Below the pieces are notes generated by a model. It was not told the origin of the DNA. It was given only the letters and a program-made list of their open reading frames with translations, and did no database searches. A program made the position numbers and the translations under genes. Of a stretch of 64,000 nt of DNA, positions 30,116 through 37,710 are shown piece by piece. Positions within the stretch are counted from its first letter, which is position 1. Each line of letters begins with the position of its first letter. This DNA comes from Aurantibacter crassamenti (GTDB lineage: Bacteria; Bacteroidota; Bacteroidia; Flavobacteriales; Flavobacteriaceae), in assembly GCF_016811105.1 (NCBI RefSeq), contig NZ_JAFBGM010000001.1, forward strand, positions 310,001 through 374,000. The letters run 5' to 3'.

Positions 30116-31255
30116 TTACTTTTTCTTAACAGCAGAACATCCTGCCATTGTTGTTATTTTAATTGCTTCAGTTGGTGGTATATTTTTATTTCTACCTACC
30201 ACTTCTTGAACCATACTTTTGGTCAAATCTTCAAAGGCCTTTTCAATTGCTGTACCTTCTTGTAAGGCTGCAGGTCTACCAACATCACCTGCTTCTCTAA
30301 TACTTTGAACTAAAGGAATTTCTCCTAAAAATGGTACTTTTAAATCTTCAGCCAAATGTTTCGCACCTTCTTTTCCAAAGATATAATATTTGTTCTCTGG
30401 AAGCTCAGCAGGAGTAAAATACGCCATATTCTCAACAATACCCAATACAGGCACATTTATTGAATCTTGCTGAAACATTGCAACACCTTTTTTTGCATCT
30501 GCTAAGGCAACTTCTTGAGGAGTACTAACTACAACTGCACCGGTTATTGGCAACGCCTGCATTATACTTAAATGAATATCACCAGTACCCGGTGGAAGAT
30601 CAATCAACATAAAATCTATTTCACCCCAATGTGCATCAAAAATCATCTGATTGAGTGCCTTAGATGCCATAGGTCCACGCCAAATCACAGCCTGATTAGG
30701 TTGTGTAAAAAATCCGATAGAGAGTAATTTTACACCGTAGCTTTCTACTGGCTTCATTTTTGACTTACCATTAACATTTATAGCCAAAGGTTTTTCATGA
30801 GTAACATCAAACATTATGGGCATAGATGGCCCATAAATATCAGCATCTAAAAGACCCACTTTAAAGCCCATTTTAGCTAAAGTAACAGCTAAATTAGCTG
30901 TGACAGTTGACTTACCAACGCCTCCTTTACCTGAAGCTACCGCAACAATATTTTGAATTCCAGGAATAGCTTTTCCCTTTATTTCATTGGTTTTTGGTTT
31001 AGCAGGAGCATCAACTTTTACATTGATTTTAATTTTTGCCTTTGCGTAAACTTCTTTATGGATGATTTTTAAAATCTCAACCTCAGTTTTTTTACGTGCT
31101 TGAAGGCTTGGGTTATTTATAGTAATATCTACCTCAACCTCATCCCCAAATATTTGTATGTTTTTTACAGCTCCACTTTCAACCATATTCTGACCTTCAC
31201 CAGGCACAGTTATGTGTTCTAAAGCTTTTAAAACTTCTTTCTTTTCAATCTTCAT
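30116..31255 (-). CDS. Mrp/NBP35 (ApbC) family Fe-S carrier ATPase
   Basis: A 379-residue protein: an N-terminal MIP18/DUF59 domain (about 1-85), then a deviant-Walker P-loop SGKGGVGKS (about 108-116), DADIYGPSMP and LPPGTGDIHLS. The family carries or inserts Fe-S clusters. The MAYFTPAELPEN segment takes the place where many relatives have a CxxC pair, and a single Cys remains near the C-terminus (AGCSAV). First gene of the mrp-nfu-fnr-fdx group; a TATCTTTG box lies just upstream. Confidence 0.92.
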   Translation of the reverse strand: MKIEKKEVLKALEHITVPGEGQNMVESGAVKNIQIFGDEVEVDITINNPSLQARKKTEVEILKIIHKEVYAKAKIKINVKVDAPAKPKTNEIKGKAIPGIQNIVAVASGKGGVGKSTVTANLAVTLAKMGFKVGLLDADIYGPSMPIMFDVTHEKPLAINVNGKSKMKPVESYGVKLLSIGFFTQPNQAVIWRGPMASKALNQMIFDAHWGEIDFMLIDLPPGTGDIHLSIMQALPITGAVVVSTPQEVALADAKKGVAMFQQDSINVPVLGIVENMAYFTPAELPENKYYIFGKEGAKHLAEDLKVPFLGEIPLVQSIREAGDVGRPAALQEGTAIEKAFEDLTKSMVQEVVGRNKNIPPTEAIKITTMAGCSAVKKK

Positions 31256-31277
31256 TATATAAAATCATTCTAAACAA

Positions 31278-31285
31278 CAAAGATA
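31278..31285 (-). promoter_or_regulatory. Candidate -7 promoter box of mrp (TATCTTTG)
   Basis: TATCTTTG on the minus strand fits TAnnTTTG and lies 23 nt before the mrp ATG. A clean upstream TTTG at the standard distance was not found. Confidence 0.4.
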
Positions 31286-31382
31286 GCTCATAAGGTCAAG
31301 AAACTAAAGTGTTTGCATTGAAATGTAATATGCTGAAATAAGCTATACTTATTGAAAGATTAAAATAGCGCTTAATTTTATA

Positions 31383-31405
31383 TTTATCCTAATTTTTAAA
31401 AAATT
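31383..31405 (+). repeat. Direct repeat copy 1 upstream of fic
   Basis: A 23-bp sequence beginning TTTATCCTAATTTTTAAA occurs here and again at 31439, 56 bp apart start to start. Copy 1 carries only part of the inverted symmetry seen in copy 2. Confidence 0.75.
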
Positions 31406-31438
31406 TACAAATAATTACATATATTTGAAAAGCAATGA

Positions 31439-31461
31439 TTTATCCTAATTTTTAAAAAATT
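31439..31461 (+). repeat. Direct repeat copy 2 upstream of fic
   Basis: Second exact copy of the 23-bp repeat, placed directly before the fic start region and overlapping the perfect inverted repeat at 31443-31465. Confidence 0.75.
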
Positions 31462-31465
31462 AGGA
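31443..31465. promoter_or_regulatory. Operator-like inverted repeat before fic
   Basis: TCCTAATTTTT and AAAAATTAGGA are perfect reverse complements around one central A, 14 nt before the fic ATG at 31480. With the partial copy 60 bp upstream it looks like a two-site operator. The C-terminal winged helix of the Fic protein is the obvious candidate binder (autoregulation), which is inference. Confidence 0.5.
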
Positions 31466-31479
31466 CATAATAAAGGATT

Positions 31480-32790
31480 ATGATGGAAAAAGCACCGAAT
31501 TTTAAGCCTGAAGATTATTCAATTTTGGAAAAGGGATTTATAAATCTTGCCACTACCGATGTCTCATTCCAAAAAATAGATAAGGAATATTTGTATTGGG
31601 ATAGAATTAAATATCTCAAATTCGATGCACTTACCCCAGAATCTGCTTGGAATATCATAAAGAGTAAAAGGTTCAACTTAGAAAAAAGAATGAGTCTTGG
31701 TAATATCTTCAATCCACTCAAGTTTGGTTATAATATAAATGAATATCTTCAACAAAAACTTCATTATCTAGATTTCAATTTCGGTGCTGGAATTCAAAAA
31801 GAAAAATTACTCTCTGATATAGACAAAGAGCAATACCTAAACAATGCCTTGATGGAAGAATCAATTTTTTCTTCCATGGTCGAAGGAGCAACCACGACAC
31901 GTATAAAGGCAAAAGAAATGCTCCGAAAAAATAAAAAACCTAAAAATAAATCTGAGCAGATGATCCTGAATAATTATCAGGCTATTCAATACATTAGTGA
32001 ACATCAAGATGAAGATATATCCTTAGAAAAAATATTTGATATTCATCGCTTAGTTACAGAAAACACATTGGAAGTAGAAAATATCGGCGTATTTAGAAAT
32101 TCGAATGATGTGCATGTTATGAACGAAATTACTGGGGAAATCGTTCACACGCCACCCAAATTCGAAGAATTAAATGGGCTAATGCAATCCTTCTCGGTTT
32201 TCTTCAATTCCAATCCGAAGGAGAATTTTATTCATCCTATTGTAAAGGCCTCTATATTGCATTTTTTAATCGGATATATTCATCCTTTTTTTGATGGCAA
32301 CGGAAGAACAGCTAGAGCAATATTCTATTGGTATTTACTAAAAAATGGCTATTGGTTATCCGAATACCTTTCCATTTCACGTGTCATTATGAAAACTAAG
32401 GTACAATACGAAAAGGCGTATATCTACACCGAAATCGACGACATGGATGTTACCTATTTCATTCATTACCAAGTAAAAATATTAACTCAGGCATTTGAAG
32501 ATCTGAAAAAATACATTGCCAAAAAGAAAAAGGAACAAAAAGATATTTCGAAATTTCTCAAACTCGAAAACATCAATGAAAGACAAGCGCAAATTTTATT
32601 TTGGATTGAAAAAGATGAAAATAGGTTTTATACAGTAAAAGAAATAGAAACTATTTTTTCCGTTACCAATCAGACCGCAAGAACAGATTTGGAAGATTTG
32701 GTAAAACAGAATTTGCTAAAAAAAATAGCTGTTGACAGAAAATCATCGAATTATTGGAAGGGCGACCTGTTTGAAAAATCATTAATCTAA
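31480..32790 (+). CDS. Fic family protein with N-terminal inhibitory motif and C-terminal winged helix
   Basis: A 436-residue protein. The Fic core has HPFFDGNGR (residues 268-276, catalytic His 268), so AMP or other nucleotide transfer to a hydroxyl of a target protein is expected. An inhibitory helix motif SSMVEG (131-136, pattern S/T-x3-E-G) precedes the core in the same chain, as in class II Fic proteins, which are self-inhibited. Residues about 365-430 form a winged helix-turn-helix (VKEIETIFSVTNQTARTDLE). It lies as a lone plus-strand gene among minus-strand housekeeping genes and has its own repeat-rich upstream region, hinting at insertion. Confidence 0.9.
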   Translation: MMEKAPNFKPEDYSILEKGFINLATTDVSFQKIDKEYLYWDRIKYLKFDALTPESAWNIIKSKRFNLEKRMSLGNIFNPLKFGYNINEYLQQKLHYLDFNFGAGIQKEKLLSDIDKEQYLNNALMEESIFSSMVEGATTTRIKAKEMLRKNKKPKNKSEQMILNNYQAIQYISEHQDEDISLEKIFDIHRLVTENTLEVENIGVFRNSNDVHVMNEITGEIVHTPPKFEELNGLMQSFSVFFNSNPKENFIHPIVKASILHFLIGYIHPFFDGNGRTARAIFYWYLLKNGYWLSEYLSISRVIMKTKVQYEKAYIYTEIDDMDVTYFIHYQVKILTQAFEDLKKYIAKKKKEQKDISKFLKLENINERQAQILFWIEKDENRFYTVKEIETIFSVTNQTARTDLEDLVKQNLLKKIAVDRKSSNYWKGDLFEKSLI

Positions 32791-32832
32791 AGTTATTCTC
32801 TTTGTCTCAAGTTATTCTTTAGAAATATTGAA

Positions 32833-33195
32833 TTAAATATCAGCACCTAATTCTTTAAAAGGATCCCAAAAGTGTTTTTCAAATTCAACAATTTGATTAT
32901 CAACAACTTCAATACCTTCATTCTCTAATAATTGCTGCATTAGATTTGTGCCATCAAAATGATGTTTACCTGTTAAAAGGCCCTTTCTATTCACAACTCT
33001 ATGGGCCGGCACATCTTGCGTATTATTTTTGGAATTACCAGAATTCACTCCGTTCATAGCCCAACCTACCATTCTAGCACTTCTTGCCGTACCCAAATAT
33101 TTAGCTATTGCTCCGTAAGAAGTTACACGACCAACAGGAATTTGCCTAGCCACCTCATATACCTTTTCAAAGAAGTTTATATTTTCTGGTTTCAA
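32833..33195 (-). CDS. Alkyltransferase-like protein (ATL, MGMT family without active Cys)
   Basis: A 120-residue protein made of the DNA-binding domain of O6-alkylguanine-DNA alkyltransferase: IPVGRVTSYGAIAKYLG, SARMVGWAMNG, VPAHRVVNRKGLLTG. The active-site PCHR is PAHR here, so the acceptor cysteine is missing. Such ATL proteins bind alkylated guanine and flag it for nucleotide excision repair instead of repairing it. It lies 4 nt after the LysE gene in a trmB-lysE-atl minus-strand group. Confidence 0.88.
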   Translation of the reverse strand: MKPENINFFEKVYEVARQIPVGRVTSYGAIAKYLGTARSARMVGWAMNGVNSGNSKNNTQDVPAHRVVNRKGLLTGKHHFDGTNLMQQLLENEGIEVVDNQIVEFEKHFWDPFKELGADI

Positions 33196-33199
33196 AATA

Positions 33200-33826
33200 C
33201 TATTTAAAAATTCTGATTAATGTGACAATTAGCAATACAACCATTAAAACACTCAAAATATAATTAGAGTTCTTTGAAAACCGCTGATTTTTGTTTTCCA
33301 ATTTATTGAAATACACCGTGTACATATATAACACAGTAAACGTACCACAACCTGCGGCCAGTACAAAAATCATTATATCCCAAACTTGGAATTTTATCCA
33401 TCCAGAGGCATTCCACATCACATTTAGCCCACTGTAATAGGGTATTGTAAGCAAATTTAGCGCTGCAAGGCCCATGCCTTTAAAATAACTATTTCGTTTA
33501 CTAACTTTTACAATTCGCACCTCATCTTGTTTGTTTTTTCTAGCTGCGATAAAAAAGTAAATGGCAAAAACCGCAAACACAACAACAGCGATTTTTAAAA
33601 GCCATTCAGAAACTGCCGGATTATTATGTAAGAATTTAGAAATCCATACAGCAATTAAGGCTTGTAATAAAATTGTAGTAGAAATACCCAAGCTAAAAAC
33701 GATACCATTTAATTTGCCTTTCGTCACACTTACTTTAGCTGCGTTCATGTTAAGCAACCCAGGCGGAACGGTTGCCATAAAAGCTGCTGAAAATGTAGCA
33801 AAAAAAAGTATCAATAAATGGCTCAT
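33200..33826 (-). CDS. LysE family exporter
   Basis: A 208-residue inner-membrane protein with about six hydrophobic segments. The N-terminal helix followed by VPPGLLNMNAAKVS matches the LysE/RhtB pattern (PGP-like turn near residue 20). Family members export amino acids or related metabolites; the substrate is unknown. The ATG overlaps the trmB stop codon by 1 nt, so translation is coupled. Confidence 0.78.
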   Translation of the reverse strand: MSHLLILFFATFSAAFMATVPPGLLNMNAAKVSVTKGKLNGIVFSLGISTTILLQALIAVWISKFLHNNPAVSEWLLKIAVVVFAVFAIYFFIAARKNKQDEVRIVKVSKRNSYFKGMGLAALNLLTIPYYSGLNVMWNASGWIKFQVWDIMIFVLAAGCGTFTVLYMYTVYFNKLENKNQRFSKNSNYILSVLMVVLLIVTLIRIFK

Positions 33827-34500
33827 TAGTTTGGTATACGAAACTGAATATAAGTAATTGGCTTGTTTTGTTCAAGGTACTGTTTTTCATAGAAAGTTTG
33901 AATTTCTAAAACCTCTTTCGGACTTCCTTCATTTTTATAAACATCATGATTGGCATATAAAATTTCAATATCAAGTCCGTGTAATAAACCTAAGGTATAC
34001 CCATGCATAAACTCGCTATCCGTTTTAAGATGTACTAGTCCATCTTTTTTTAGAATTTGTTTATAACGATTAAGAAATTCACTATTGGTAAGCCGATGCT
34101 TTGTTCTTTTATATTTTATTTGTGGATCTGGGAAAGTTATCCAAATTTCTGAAACCTCATTTTTTTCAAAAAGAGCATCAACAAGTTCAATCTGAGTTCT
34201 TAAAAAAGCTACATTGGATAGATTCTCTTCAAGAGCAGTTTTCGCACCACGCCACAGGCGAGCCCCTTTAATATCAACACCAATATAATTTACATTGGCA
34301 TTTTGTTTAGCTAGTTCAACTGTGTATTCACCTTTACCACAACCCAATTCTAAGACAATCGGATTATCATTATTAAAGTGCTTTGACCATTGCCCTTTAA
34401 GTTTAAAACTGCTATTTGCAATCTCTTCTCTATTGGGTTGAAAGACGTTAGCAAATTGCTCATTGTCTTTAAACCGTCTTAATTTATTTTTGCTTCCCAC
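33826..34500 (-). CDS. trmB: tRNA (guanine-N7-)-methyltransferase
   Basis: Methylates G46 of tRNA with SAM. A 224-residue Rossmann methyltransferase: VLELGCGKGEYTVELA is the SAM-binding motif I, followed by NYIGVDIKGARLWRGAK, ITFPDPQIKYKRTKHRLT (the PDPW-like TrmB signature, here PDPQ) and LKTDSEFMHGYT. First gene of the trmB-lysE-atl group, overlapping lysE by 1 nt. Confidence 0.93.
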   Translation of the reverse strand: MGSKNKLRRFKDNEQFANVFQPNREEIANSSFKLKGQWSKHFNNDNPIVLELGCGKGEYTVELAKQNANVNYIGVDIKGARLWRGAKTALEENLSNVAFLRTQIELVDALFEKNEVSEIWITFPDPQIKYKRTKHRLTNSEFLNRYKQILKKDGLVHLKTDSEFMHGYTLGLLHGLDIEILYANHDVYKNEGSPKEVLEIQTFYEKQYLEQNKPITYIQFRIPN

Positions 34501-34585
34501 TAGTTACCTTACATTTTTAAGCAAATCTAGGTGAAATCTTTAGCAAATGAAATCAAGTTAACAAAAGGGTGTAGTTTAATCTCAA

Positions 34586-35650
34586 TTATTCCTTTAACGC
34601 AACAACCTCATCTACTTTTTTAAGTGTAAATGAGAACTCAGAACCGGCACCAAAAACACTTTCGACATATATTTTTTCACCATGTGCTTCAATGATATGT
34701 TTTACTATTGACAGACCAAGACCTGAGCCACCTTCATTTCTATTACCACTTTGGTCAACTCTAAAAAACCGCTCGAATAATCTAGGTAAATGTTGTTCAT
34801 CGATTCCTTCACCATTATCTGTGACACGAATAATTACCCTGTTTTTAATTAAGTTCTCGATACTTACCTCAGTAGTACCATTTTTGAAGCCATACTTGAT
34901 TGAATTCACTAGTAAATTCACCAACACTTGTTGTATTCTTTCTCGATCGCCATACACATAAATGGCTTCGCGATAATCCATATCAAAAGCAAGTGTAATT
35001 TTTTTCTTTGCAGCTTTCATCTCTAAAAGATCAAAAACACTTTGAATGAGTTCAACAATATCAAAATCATCGTGTTTAAGATTTAAATCACCTACCTCTA
35101 GTTTAGTAATTAAATCAAGGTCTTTTACGATGTAAATCAAACGTTCTACCCCTTTATTCGCTCTTTGCAAATACTTCTTACGAACGTTTTTATCATCCAT
35201 TGCACCATCGAGTAAGGTTTCAATATAACCTTGTACCGTAAATAATGGTGTTTTTAGTTCATGCGAAACATTACCAAGAAAATCTTTACGGTATTCTTCT
35301 CTAATCTTTAACGTGTCAATTTCTATTCTTTTATCTGCAGCAAATTTTTCAATTTCTTCAGTTAAAGTTTTCATATCTGTAGTTACCGGCCCTGTTGCTA
35401 AAGAAGTTGAATCTAATAATGAAACATCATCATAAATTTGTTTAATACGTCTATAGATGTACTTTTCAATTCCAATTTGGATTATTAAAAAACTTCCGAC
35501 AAAAATCAACAATAATGTTAGCGCTAATAATGGCCAATTAAATTGATTGTCATAATACATTTTAAAAACAAAAATAACAGTACAGAATAACGCTATCAAA
35601 GAAGAAGCGCGAAAAGCAAATTGATATGACCTCTTAAGTTTGGTGGCCAT
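34586..35650 (-). CDS. Sensor histidine kinase (PhoR-like)
   Basis: A 354-residue inner-membrane kinase with two close N-terminal membrane segments (about 13-32 and 37-58) and almost no periplasmic loop. H-box NVSHELKTPLF, N-box NLLVNSIKYG and G-boxes DNGEGI and GSGLGLSIVKH are intact. The lack of an external sensor domain suggests it senses the membrane or a partner protein. The response regulator gene is 143 nt upstream on the same strand. Confidence 0.9.
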   Translation of the reverse strand: MATKLKRSYQFAFRASSLIALFCTVIFVFKMYYDNQFNWPLLALTLLLIFVGSFLIIQIGIEKYIYRRIKQIYDDVSLLDSTSLATGPVTTDMKTLTEEIEKFAADKRIEIDTLKIREEYRKDFLGNVSHELKTPLFTVQGYIETLLDGAMDDKNVRKKYLQRANKGVERLIYIVKDLDLITKLEVGDLNLKHDDFDIVELIQSVFDLLEMKAAKKKITLAFDMDYREAIYVYGDRERIQQVLVNLLVNSIKYGFKNGTTEVSIENLIKNRVIIRVTDNGEGIDEQHLPRLFERFFRVDQSGNRNEGGSGLGLSIVKHIIEAHGEKIYVESVFGAGSEFSFTLKKVDEVVALKE

Positions 35651-35793
35651 TTATAAATCTTAAGTTTTAATAAATTAATAAAGACAAAAGCAAAAATAAG
35701 TCAACCTTAAAGATAGTTAAGATTTATTTTTGCTCTGGTTTTATAAAAAACAGAAAGAATACTCTGTTTTTGAAAATGGAAGAAAACAACTAC

Positions 35794-36480
35794 TTAAAGA
35801 ACAAACTTATAGCCAACACCCTTTACAGTTTTGAAATGCTCTTCACCAATTTTTTCGCGTAGTTTTCTAATATGCACATCAATAGTTCTACCACCAACAA
35901 CAACTTCATTACCCCAAACTTTATCAAGAATCACCTCTCTTCTAAACACTTTACTTGGCTTAGAGGTTAACAAAGCTAAAAGCTCAAATTCTTTTCTAGG
36001 TAATATAATTTCTTTGCCATTATTGATAACCTTGTATTCTTCTCTATTGATTACAATATCACCAACTTTAAAAATATCTTCAGCCTCATTAGATTCATCT
36101 TTCAATCGACGAAGAAGGGCTTTAACTTTACTAATAAGCACCTTTGGTTTAATTGGCTTGGTAATGTAGTCATCAGCACCAGCATCAAAACCAGCAACTT
36201 GAGAATAGTCTTCACCTCTTGCAGTTAGAAAGGTTATTAATGTATTCTCTAAACTTGGTGTTTTTCGCATTTGTTCACATGCTTCAATACCATCCATTTC
36301 TGGCATCATTACATCTAAAATTACAAGATGTGGTTTTTTCTTCTTTGCCTTTGCTACACCTTCTTGACCATTTTTGGCCGTAAAAACTTGATAACCTTCA
36401 GCTTCAAGATTATAACTGACAATTTCCAAAATATCTGGTTCATCATCAACTAAAAGTATTTTTATATCCTTCTTTTTCAC
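35794..36480 (-). CDS. OmpR/PhoB family response regulator
   Basis: A 228-residue regulator: receiver domain with acidic pocket VDDEPD, phosphoacceptor Asp 56 in VILDVMMPEMDG and KPIKPK switch Lys, followed by a winged-helix DNA-binding domain (about 135-228) with VVGGRTIDVHIRKLREK and a KGVGYKF end. It forms a two-component pair with the downstream kinase. In Bacteroidota this pair often resembles PhoB-PhoR, but phosphate control is not shown by anything here. Confidence 0.92.
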   Translation of the reverse strand: MKKKDIKILLVDDEPDILEIVSYNLEAEGYQVFTAKNGQEGVAKAKKKKPHLVILDVMMPEMDGIEACEQMRKTPSLENTLITFLTARGEDYSQVAGFDAGADDYITKPIKPKVLISKVKALLRRLKDESNEAEDIFKVGDIVINREEYKVINNGKEIILPRKEFELLALLTSKPSKVFRREVILDKVWGNEVVVGGRTIDVHIRKLREKIGEEHFKTVKGVGYKFVL

Positions 36481-36802
36481 AGTATTAGAATTGTTTTTAC
36501 AAAGGTTAAATCAATATCACGTAAATATAAGGCATCTCTTTCTAAAGCTATCAAGCACAGACAATAAGGTAACCTTACAGTAACATTGCATAAACACTAA
36601 GTTAATATACAATTATTCAAAAATTTACAAACAATAGTAGTTACCAATCAATTTCTAGTTTTATATAGGATTCACATTTAAATTCTTACCTAAAGTTATT
36701 TAGTGCATTATGTTGAATTTAAGGTAAAAACAAAAGTTTGAAGCAAGGAATTCTTACAAAGATTTTGTACATTTGTGGTATGTTTTTTGTAACTAACCTT
36801 GT
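36481..36802. other. 322-bp divergent intergenic region
   Basis: Lies between the response regulator and the first small T9SS-domain gene. It is AT rich with no coding frame I trust. It contains a short interrupted palindrome TAAGGT-A-ACCTTA (36565-36577) and a TACATTTG promoter box at 36768. Confidence 0.65.
36768..36775 (+). promoter_or_regulatory. Candidate -7 promoter box (TACATTTG)
   Basis: TACATTTG fits TAnnTTTG and lies 27 nt before the ATG of the small T9SS-domain gene. The same octamer occurs upstream of its paralogue at 37205-37212. Confidence 0.45.
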
Positions 36803-37111
36803 ATGAAGCACCTTTACCTCGTTTTTGCTTTTTTATGTATTACTATAGCATACGGACAAGATTCCGTAGCTAGTAGTGATATTGAGGGTTTTAAACTTTA
36901 CCCAAACCCGGTTACATCTGGCAAAGTTTATATCAGCACTACGAATTCTGCTCCAAAGAAAATTTTGATTTTTGATGTTTTAGGAACTCAAGTGCTTCAG
37001 ACAACTATTTTAGGAAAGGAAATTGATCTTTCTTCCCTTGACGCTGGTGTTTACATTCTTCGCATGTACCAGAACAACAAAATGGCTACTAGAAAACTGA
37101 TTGTTAAGTAA
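36803..37111 (+). CDS. Minimal T9SS C-terminal sorting domain protein, copy 1
   Basis: A 102-residue protein with a signal peptide (cleavage after AYGQ, about 19) and then almost nothing but a type A T9SS sorting domain: FKLYPNPV, KILIFDVLGTQVLQ, LDAGVYILRMYQNNK and TRKLIVK. Such domains usually end large secreted enzymes or adhesins and are cut off during export. Here there is no cargo beyond about ten residues. A paralogue follows 179 nt downstream. Its role could be a tiny surface protein, a decoy or a remnant; unknown. Confidence 0.85.
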   Translation: MKHLYLVFAFLCITIAYGQDSVASSDIEGFKLYPNPVTSGKVYISTTNSAPKKILIFDVLGTQVLQTTILGKEIDLSSLDAGVYILRMYQNNKMATRKLIVK

Positions 37112-37204
37112 TTATATTTCTTTAAATCTATTGTTTCCTCCTTGTTATCAACTCGATAACCTGCAATTAATATAGACGAACGGTTAGTAAATTCATGTTT
37201 TACC

Positions 37205-37212
37205 TACATTTG
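37205..37212 (+). promoter_or_regulatory. Candidate -7 promoter box (TACATTTG)
   Basis: Same octamer as at 36768, 78 nt before the second small T9SS-domain gene. Suggests that each paralogue has its own promoter. Confidence 0.35.
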
Positions 37213-37265
37213 GTCGAATTTCACAACATATTTTACTTGTAAGGAACCTCTTGCACTATCTTTAA

Positions 37266-37288
37266 GTTATTGATCCCAAATCAATAAC
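37266..37288 (+). promoter_or_regulatory. Hairpin directly before the start codon of the second T9SS mini-protein
   Basis: GTTATTGAT and ATCAATAAC form a perfect 9-bp stem with a CCCAA loop, ending 2 nt before the ATG at 37291. In the mRNA it would cover the ribosome entry site; in DNA it could be an operator. Confidence 0.45.
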
Positions 37289-37290
37289 CT

Positions 37291-37614
37291 ATGAAACTAT
37301 TTTACACCGTACTACTTTTGGGGTTTTCTATGGCCACTTCGGCACAAGAAATAGTCCCTCTTCAACCTAAAATCAGCAATGAAATAGCAGATTTTAAATT
37401 ATACCCTAATCCTGCTTTTGACAATGTAGTTTACATTACCACCAAACATAATGCACCAAAAACAGTTGTTATTTATGATATATTTGGTGAAGTGTTACTA
37501 AAAAGCCGCATACAAAACAAAGCACTTTCAATAGCACATTTAACTGCGGGAGTATATGTAATGAAAGTAACAGAAAGAAATAAGACCATTACAAGAAAAT
37601 TAGTGGTAAAATAA
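37291..37614 (+). CDS. Minimal T9SS C-terminal sorting domain protein, copy 2
   Basis: A 107-residue paralogue of the preceding small gene: signal peptide (cleavage after TSAQ), a spacer of about 17 residues, then FKLYPNPAFDNVVYIT, VVIYDIFGEVLLK, LTAGVYVMKV and TRKLVVK, the type A T9SS sorting domain. The similarity is spread over the whole domain, so this is a diverged tandem duplication. It has a hairpin right before its ATG and a strong terminator after its stop, so it forms its own transcription unit. Confidence 0.85.
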   Translation: MKLFYTVLLLGFSMATSAQEIVPLQPKISNEIADFKLYPNPAFDNVVYITTKHNAPKTVVIYDIFGEVLLKSRIQNKALSIAHLTAGVYVMKVTERNKTITRKLVVK

Positions 37615-37639
37615 ATCCATATACTCAATAAATACTCGT

Positions 37640-37670
37640 GTCCTGTTCTATTTTTAGAGCAGGACTTTTT
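37640..37670 (+). terminator. Rho-independent terminator
   Basis: GTCCTGTTCTA pairs with TAGAGCAGGAC (one G-T wobble) around a TTTT loop, followed by TTTTT. It ends the T9SS mini-gene unit. Confidence 0.85.
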
Positions 37671-37710
37671 AATTATTACAATTTGCTTATCGTTATCTTT
37701 GTTCATTGGG

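Noticed and set aside
32790-32819. 10-bp direct repeats after fic as insertion target duplication
   Set aside because: They flank only 10 bp, not the gene, and no matching copy is present upstream of fic.
36565-36577. TAAGGT-A-ACCTTA palindrome as a regulator site
   Set aside because: Short, single and without a second copy; not enough to call a feature.
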